From JAAZBV01 sp964499695 (lineage in GTDB: Bacteria > Desulfobacterota > DSM-4660 > Desulfatiglandales > HGW-15): 64,000 bases of DNA. The notes below the pieces were generated by a model. It saw only the letters and a program-made list of their open reading frames with translations. It searched no databases and was not told where the DNA came from. Both the position numbers and the translations under genes were made by a program. Positions 59,739 to 64,000 of this stretch are shown here, in pieces. The stretch covers positions 1 through 64,000 of the forward strand of contig CAZCMD010000005.1 of NCBI GenBank assembly GCA_964499695.1, given 5' to 3'. How positions within the stretch are numbered: the stretch's first letter is position 1; each line of letters begins with the position of its first letter.

Positions 59739-59960
59739 GTGGTATTCTTTGAAAGCATATTCGGGTTTGTGATCGTTATTGTGGCTTTGGGCATAACCGC
59801 TGATATCATTAAAAGATGGATGAAGTCAAAGGAGAGAAATATACCGGATGAACTGCTTAACGGCTATGAGGCAAGGCTGAAGAAGCTTGAAGAGCGCATG
59901 TCAAACCTTGAGACAATAGTCCTGGAGCATGAAAGAGACAGAAAATTTTCGTCACTGTAA
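59739..59960 (+). CDS. pspB: PspB-like membrane protein
   Basis: A 73-aa bitopic protein: one N-terminal helix (residues 5-23), then a cytoplasmic coiled coil with GYEARLKKLEERMSNLETIV, the PspB pattern. Starts at GTG with AGGAAGGAG upstream. PspB and PspC sense envelope stress and bind PspA. It is 104 bases after pspA. Confidence 0.85.
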   Translation: MVFFESIFGFVIVIVALGITADIIKRWMKSKERNIPDELLNGYEARLKKLEERMSNLETIVLEHERDRKFSSL

Positions 59961-59993
59961 ACATCTATTTTATGATCAGAAGGGGATCTGGTA

Positions 59994-60245
59994 ATGGGTA
60001 TCGCTGAGGCAATTGTTTCGCTGGGAGTCGTCTTAATAGTCTTTGGTTTTATAAGCAGCACCATCCTGATAGCGATTAAGCTAATCAAGGGCGGCGCATC
60101 AAAAACAGTGCAGAAGGGTCATGCCGATGAGGCAAGGATGATTCAGGAGATATACCAGGGGCTTGCCAGGATGGAAGAACGAGTTGAATCCCTTGAAACC
60201 ATTCTCATGGAAAGGGAAAGGGCAAGAAAGGAAAATAACAAATGA
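59994..60245 (+). CDS. Second PspB-like membrane protein
   Basis: An 83-aa paralogue of the preceding gene with an N-terminal helix (residues 5-27) and a matching C-terminal coiled coil (ARMEERVESLETILMERERARKE versus KKLEERMSNLETIVLEHERDRK). It suggests that PspB is duplicated here. The stop codon overlaps pspC by four bases (ATGA), so translation of pspC is coupled to it. Confidence 0.85.
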   Translation: MGIAEAIVSLGVVLIVFGFISSTILIAIKLIKGGASKTVQKGHADEARMIQEIYQGLARMEERVESLETILMERERARKENNK

Positions 60246-60700
60246 GAGGGTATGACAGATACAGATATCATAGAGACAGGGGGGCTGGATTTATGAAAGA
60301 GCATTTTTCAAGGGATCGTTTTGAGGGTGTACTCAACGGTGGTTTATACCGTTCACGGAATGGTGCAATAATGGGGGTATGCCGCGGTGTAGCAGAACAC
60401 TTTGACCTTTCTGTGTTCTGGGTGCGGTTTTTTACCATATTGCTTTTTGTTTTTACCGGTTTCTGGCCTACCGGGATTATCTATTTTGCACTGGCGTTTT
60501 TACTGAAGCCTGAACCTGTTGTCCCTCTCAGTAATATGGATGAGCAGGAGTTTTATGACAGCTATTTAAGGTCAAAGGAGATGGCGACCGATCGCATAAG
60601 CAGGCGTTATGGGAGCCTTGAAAGGCGGCTCCAGAGGATCGAGCATGCTGTTACCACACCTGAGTTTGATTGGGAGAGCAGGCTGAATGGTAACCAGTAG
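60242..60700 (+). CDS. pspC: PspC-domain envelope stress protein
   Basis: A 152-aa protein with a central PspC domain (residues ~38-90: LYRSRNGAIMGVCRGVAEHFDLSVFWVRFFTILLF) including one or two membrane helices. The C-terminal cytoplasmic tail (YLRSKEMATDRISRRYGSLERRLQRIEHAV) forms a coiled coil similar to those of the PspB-like proteins. It is the last gene of the psp operon. Expected at the inner membrane as co-sensor with PspB. Confidence 0.93.
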   Translation: MRGYDRYRYHRDRGAGFMKEHFSRDRFEGVLNGGLYRSRNGAIMGVCRGVAEHFDLSVFWVRFFTILLFVFTGFWPTGIIYFALAFLLKPEPVVPLSNMDEQEFYDSYLRSKEMATDRISRRYGSLERRLQRIEHAVTTPEFDWESRLNGNQ

Positions 60701-60729
60701 TTACAACCAGCCCTTATAATGCCTCTATT

Positions 60730-60787
60730 TGTCATGTCGGCCGGAGGAGATTGAAAAGAAAGATATCTCCTTTCGGTCGATATGACA
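60730..60787. repeat. Palindromic TGTCATnTCGnC element, second copy
   Basis: Arms TGTCATGTCGGCCGGAGGAGAT and ATATCTCCTTTCGGTCGATATGACA form a nearly perfect hairpin with a 13-base loop. Same family as 24129-24202. It lies between the convergent pspC and blc genes and could act as their common terminator. Confidence 0.7.
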
Positions 60788-60792
60788 GTGAG

Positions 60793-61320
60793 TTAATGTT
60801 TTACAAAGATAAGTGCATCAGTATTAAAACCGTAGCTTTTTATCTTCATAATGAGTTCATCAATTATGGATTTATCAAGCTGCGGTTGTCTTGCAAGTAT
60901 CCATAAATATGATCTGTCAGGCCCACATACTACTGACCAGGAATATTCCTTCTGGTCAAGCACTATGATGTTGTATCCACCGTAAAAAGGGCCGAAAAAT
61001 GAGACCTTGAGCCTGCCTTCATCAGGGTTCTTCACAAAGTATGCCTTACCTTCTGCCTCTTTCCACCTGTTTTTTATTTGGTCAAAACCCCTGTTTATAA
61101 CCCTTATGCCACCATCATCCCTTTTGCTGTAATTTGCTGTAACCTTTTCGAGCCCGCGCTCAAAGGAGTGGTCAAGCCTTGCGATCTCATACCATGTGCC
61201 TAAGTATCTGTCAGGCTCAAAACCGGTCACAGGGGTGACATTGTCAGGGATATTCACACAACCTCCGGTTAAAAAAAGAATAACTGCAAAAAGCCATTTT
61301 TTAAAATTATTTTTTATCAT
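60793..61320 (-). CDS. blc: Outer-membrane lipocalin Blc
   Basis: A 175-aa bacterial lipocalin with a lipobox LTGGC (Cys21). The lipocalin motif GxW is in RYLGTWYEIARLDHSFERGL; the barrel core contains VTANYSKRDDGGIRVINRG and the C-terminal YLWILARQPQLDKSI. Blc proteins bind lysophospholipids in the outer membrane. The start overlaps rlmB by 14 bases, so it is co-transcribed with the rlmB-gmk group. Confidence 0.94.
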   Translation of the reverse strand: MIKNNFKKWLFAVILFLTGGCVNIPDNVTPVTGFEPDRYLGTWYEIARLDHSFERGLEKVTANYSKRDDGGIRVINRGFDQIKNRWKEAEGKAYFVKNPDEGRLKVSFFGPFYGGYNIIVLDQKEYSWSVVCGPDRSYLWILARQPQLDKSIIDELIMKIKSYGFNTDALIFVKH

Positions 61321-62065
61321 TTCTCTGCCTCATTATCTCTGAAATAACCACACCCGCTGCCACAGAGACATTTAAAGCATCGATCTTTCCACTTGAGGGT
61401 ATTTTAAGTGTCTGGTGACAGCGTTTAAGGATTATGGGGCTTATCCCCTTTTCTTCGTTTCCCAGGATGAGAAGGATGTCCCCGGTAAATGTAAAGTCAT
61501 AAATAGTTTGTTTTCCCTCGCCCGATGTACCAATGATCCAGAAGCCTGATTCGTCAAGCATCTCAATGGCTCTCCCGAGGTTGACCACAAGGGAGACAGG
61601 CACATGGGCATGACCGCCTGAAGATCGTTTCATCACAGCGCCCGAAACCCTTGCTGAACGGTCCTTTGGGATGATGATCCCGTTAACGCCGAAGAAGGCT
61701 GCTGTCCTAAGGATAGCGCCGAGGTTGCCTTCATCCGTGATGTGGTCGATTGCTATGAACAGCCTTTTACCTTTTAAACTGGTGGAGGCATTTATCAGGT
61801 CTGTCAGTTCTGTATAGTTAAAACCCTCGGTGAGTGCAGCTATCCCCTGATGATTTGTCCCTGGAAGAACCATATCCAGTGTTGAATTATCCTTTTCAAA
61901 CACCGGTATATTATGCTTCTCTGCAAGCCCTGTGATCTCCTTGATTCTCTGGGATGATTTTTCATGATCTACCCATATCTCAACAATGCTGTTTCTATTG
62001 TTAAAGATGGCCTCCCTGACGCTGTGGATCCCCGGGATAAACTGGATGTTACTTTTTGTCTGCAT
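61307..62065 (-). CDS. rlmB: 23S rRNA (guanosine-2'-O)-methyltransferase RlmB / TrmH family
   Basis: A 252-aa SPOUT methyltransferase. The N-terminal substrate-binding domain (residues ~1-80) is followed by the knotted catalytic domain: FIAIDHITDEGNLGAILRTAAFFGVNGIIIP, motif ILGNEEKGISP and LKIPSSGKIDALNVSVAAGVVISE. RlmB methylates G2251 in the ribosomal P loop. Follows gmk by 18 bases. Confidence 0.94.
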   Translation of the reverse strand: MQTKSNIQFIPGIHSVREAIFNNRNSIVEIWVDHEKSSQRIKEITGLAEKHNIPVFEKDNSTLDMVLPGTNHQGIAALTEGFNYTELTDLINASTSLKGKRLFIAIDHITDEGNLGAILRTAAFFGVNGIIIPKDRSARVSGAVMKRSSGGHAHVPVSLVVNLGRAIEMLDESGFWIIGTSGEGKQTIYDFTFTGDILLILGNEEKGISPIILKRCHQTLKIPSSGKIDALNVSVAAGVVISEIMRQRNDKK

Positions 62066-62083
62066 ATGGGATTCATGACCTCT

Positions 62084-62686
62084 CTATATGCCTAATCTTG
62101 TTTCTACTTCAGACAATATTCTATAATTAGCACATCTGTCCGCAAGGATTACGGATTCAAGGGCCTTTGTGGCCTTTTCGAGGTCATCATTAATGATCAG
62201 GTAGTCATACCAGCGAGAGTTTTCAAGCTCTTTGGCTGCAAGGGCTATCCTCTTTTTAAGGGCCTCTGTGCTGTCGGTTGCCCTGTCCCTTAAACGCTGT
62301 TCCAGTATCTCCCTTGAAGGGGGAAGGATGAATATCAGGAGAGAGTCCGTGATCTTCTCTTTAATATTCTTCGCGCCCTGTATGTCAATATCAAGGATAA
62401 TATCCTGACCAGCTTCAAGTTTATCTGTAAGTGTGCCATAGGATGTCCCGTAATAATCATCGTATACTTGCGCCCACTCCACAAAGGCATTACTATCGAT
62501 CATCTCCCTGAATTTTTCTTTTTCGACAAAAAAATATTCTCTGCCATCCTTTTCACCGACACGGGGCTTTCTGGTTGTATGGGAAACAGAATAACCAATG
62601 TCTACGATCCTTTCCCTTACCCCCTTTATCAGCGTAGATTTACCGGCACCTGAAGGGCCGGATATAACGAATATCCTGCCTCTCAT
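62084..62686 (-). CDS. gmk: Guanylate kinase
   Basis: A 200-aa P-loop kinase phosphorylating GMP to GDP with ATP. Walker A is GPSGAGKS (residues 10-17). GMP-binding residues are in VSHTTRKPRVGEKDGREYFFV, and the lid is RLRDRATDSTEALKKRI. Overlaps remA by four bases. Confidence 0.97.
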   Translation of the reverse strand: MRGRIFVISGPSGAGKSTLIKGVRERIVDIGYSVSHTTRKPRVGEKDGREYFFVEKEKFREMIDSNAFVEWAQVYDDYYGTSYGTLTDKLEAGQDIILDIDIQGAKNIKEKITDSLLIFILPPSREILEQRLRDRATDSTEALKKRIALAAKELENSRWYDYLIINDDLEKATKALESVILADRCANYRILSEVETRLGI

Positions 62687-62967
62687 AATTCCTCTTCCGG
62701 CTCCAGTTCATCCTTGCTCAGGATCAGGTCAGGGCTGAATCTCTGGGCAATAGTTTCAGACTGGATTGCAGAGAGTATCACATGATTACTGTCGGTTATT
62801 ATTACAGACCTTGTTTTTCTTCCCTGTGTGGCATCGATAAGCCTTCTATCCTCCTTGGCCTCATCCCGTAATCTTTTTATGGGCGCTGCATTCGGTGAAA
62901 TAATGGCCACGACCCTTCTTGAGACAACAGAATTGCCGAACCCCACATTAACAAGTTTCTGAGTCAT
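62683..62967 (-). CDS. RemA/DUF370 family regulator
   Basis: A 94-aa member of the RemA-like (DUF370) family: LVNVGFGNSVVSRRVVAIISPNAAPIKRL and DATQGRKTRSVIITDSNHVILSAIQSETI. The Bacillus RemA protein is a DNA-binding regulator of matrix genes; the proteobacterial role is not established. Here it is locked between yicC and gmk in the order typical of deltaproteobacteria. Confidence 0.93.
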   Translation of the reverse strand: MTQKLVNVGFGNSVVSRRVVAIISPNAAPIKRLRDEAKEDRRLIDATQGRKTRSVIITDSNHVILSAIQSETIAQRFSPDLILSKDELEPEEEL

Positions 62968-62978
62968 TGTTTACCCCC

Positions 62979-63857
62979 TTATTCTATGTTCTGTATCTGC
63001 TCTCTGATTTTTTCAAGTTCAGCCTTTACCTCAACGGCACAGGTTGAAATGTATGTATCAGATGCCTTTGAACTGATAGTGTTTATTTCACGATTCAATT
63101 CCTGTATCAGGAAATCAAGTCTCCTGCCGACTGAATCATCCATCTCCATATATGTATGAAACTGCGTGAGGTGACTTCCTGCCCTCACTATCTCTTCTGT
63201 TATATCGCATCTGGTCGCAAACAGGGCCACCTCCTGGGCAAGCCTGACCTCATCAATCTCAAGCCCCTCGGCAATAACCTCTATGCGGCTTTTCAGTTTT
63301 TCTTTGTATTCCGCGACAACAGATGGCGCCCTTTCCTCTATCCTGTCAAGATACCCTTTAATAAGGTCAAGTCTTTTATCAAGATCATCTGCAAGGGCCT
63401 TCCCTTCATTTGTTTTCATGGTTTCAAGTGAGTCAAGTGCCTGACCGAGCAGTTTTGATATGGCATTCTTTAGCTCTTCAGGGTCAGGCCCGCTTGTTTT
63501 CGGTATGATTGCATCCCTGAGCTGGAGAAAGAATTCAGGCTTAATCTTTTTATCTGTACCAAACTCCTCATGCATCTCATGAAATATTTTTGTATAAGCC
63601 GTAAGCAATGGCCGGTTATATTCAATGTTGTATGTAGTCGCTTCATCACCTGTTATCTGTATGGATGCCTCAATCCTGCCCCTTTTTACCCTGGCTGATA
63701 TCTCTCCCCTGATTAACTCTTCATATTCCTGAAGGGTATTTGGCAACCTCAGTATAATATCCCTGTAGCGGCTATTGAGGGCCTTTATCTCGGCTGTGAG
63801 GAGGTTTTTACCAAACTCGAAATCGCTGCGTCCGTATGCTGTCATGCTTTTTAACAT
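62979..63857 (-). CDS. YicC/YloC-family endoribonuclease
   Basis: A 292-aa protein with both family halves: N-terminal MLKSMTAYGRSDFEFGKNLLTAEIKALNSRYRDI-type start and C-terminal DUF1732 (EEIVRAGSHLTQFHTYMEMDDSVGRRLDFLIQELNREINTISSKASD). YicC proteins in enterobacteria and YloC in Bacillus are endoribonucleases that cleave single-stranded RNA. It overlaps the stop codon of the DUF4416 gene by seven bases. Confidence 0.94.
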   Translation of the reverse strand: MLKSMTAYGRSDFEFGKNLLTAEIKALNSRYRDIILRLPNTLQEYEELIRGEISARVKRGRIEASIQITGDEATTYNIEYNRPLLTAYTKIFHEMHEEFGTDKKIKPEFFLQLRDAIIPKTSGPDPEELKNAISKLLGQALDSLETMKTNEGKALADDLDKRLDLIKGYLDRIEERAPSVVAEYKEKLKSRIEVIAEGLEIDEVRLAQEVALFATRCDITEEIVRAGSHLTQFHTYMEMDDSVGRRLDFLIQELNREINTISSKASDTYISTCAVEVKAELEKIREQIQNIE

Positions 63858-64000
63858 AGTTGATCTTCTATACCTCTTAACTGGTTCTTGTATTTTTCGC
63901 GCTCATTATTGAAAAAGGCTATGGACTCCTGGTCTGCATAATCCCTGTACGACCATTCCAGGGGTTTAAAAGTGCCCTTGTTGAATACTAAAGTAAGGTC
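63851..64000 (-). CDS. DUF4416-family protein, C-terminal 49 residues (cut by window edge)
   Basis: The partial frame ends with LVFNKGTFKPLEWSYRDYAD and FFNNEREKYKNQLRGIED, which matches the end of DUF4416 proteins (motif FKPLEWxYxDY). DUF4416 commonly precedes yicC-remA-gmk in deltaproteobacteria. The 5' end lies beyond the window. Function unknown. Confidence 0.8.
   Translation of the reverse strand, partial: DLTLVFNKGTFKPLEWSYRDYADQESIAFFNNEREKYKNQLRGIEDQLC

Noticed and set aside
1..64000. CRISPR array or prophage
   Set aside because: No regularly spaced repeats, cas genes, integrase or phage structural genes were found.

Overview
The window reads as chromosomal DNA of an anaerobic Gram-negative bacterium, most likely a deltaproteobacterium (Desulfobacterota). 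Supporting signs are the Kdo/Lpt lipopolysaccharide genes running into rpoN, hpf and regulatory PTS genes, a DUF39 homocysteine-synthesis enzyme, a hybrid cluster protein, a FeoB/DtxR iron module with a small Cys-rich partner, a tungsten/molybdenum oxidoreductase, and the DUF4416-yicC-remA-gmk order. I cannot name the species. No rRNA, CRISPR array, integrase or complete insertion sequence was seen; there is one tRNA, Leu(GAG).

Layout: 0.3-3.9 kb holds a ferredoxin, a 72-residue protein and a divergent molybdopterin oxidoreductase. 4.3-8.3 kb holds a frameshifted beta-helix lipoprotein, a DUF4097 protein, and yjbQ-greA. 8.5-12.7 kb holds feoB, a Cys-rich protein and dtxR, then the DUF39 enzyme. 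12.9-19.9 kb is a long envelope and regulation run: kdsA-kdsC-lptC-lptA-lptB-rpoN-hpf-ptsN-EIIA(Man)-rimI. 20.0-22.4 kb is gap-tpiA-secG-tRNA-Leu. Then come hcp and a lipocalin-like protein.

25.0-33.9 kb is an amino-sugar island: an HGSNAT/NagX-like membrane acetyltransferase, a GH89 alpha-N-acetylglucosaminidase, a YdcF-like protein, an AraC regulator, a NagB-LmbE fusion and a ROK kinase running into the tail of a sodium/solute symporter. Two of its promoters carry the same ~65-bp sequence, which marks a regulon. The island looks decayed: GH89, NagB and ROK each have a one-base frameshift, and a deletion seems to have fused ROK to the symporter tail. The next 3 kb (33.9-36.8 kb) is also scarred: an antitoxin whose toxin is cut to 28 codons, a methyltransferase fragment, a methyltransferase lacking its SAM-binding core, and two intact methyltransferases.

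37-46.9 kb holds paired cupin proteins, a 59-residue protein, an RNase Z-like enzyme, uvrC, an M23 peptidase, secA and argJ. 46.9-54.3 kb has two ECF sigma/anti-sigma modules. The second is AT-rich and Bacteroidota/Ignavibacteria-like, and three TGTAACC...AGTC promoters surround it, one facing the sigma gene and two facing a DUF6249 membrane protein; a three-part hydrolase and a serine hydrolase follow. 54.4-57.7 kb has a degenerate Y1 transposase, an M48 protease gene interrupted by an amber codon, an OmpA lipoprotein and a secreted protein. 57.7-60.7 kb is a phage-shock module: pspF divergent from pspA-pspB-pspB'-pspC, with a sigma-54 promoter. The end holds blc-rlmB-gmk-remA-yicC and the 3' part of a DUF4416 gene, all on the minus strand.

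Several short dispersed palindromic repeat families lie between genes.
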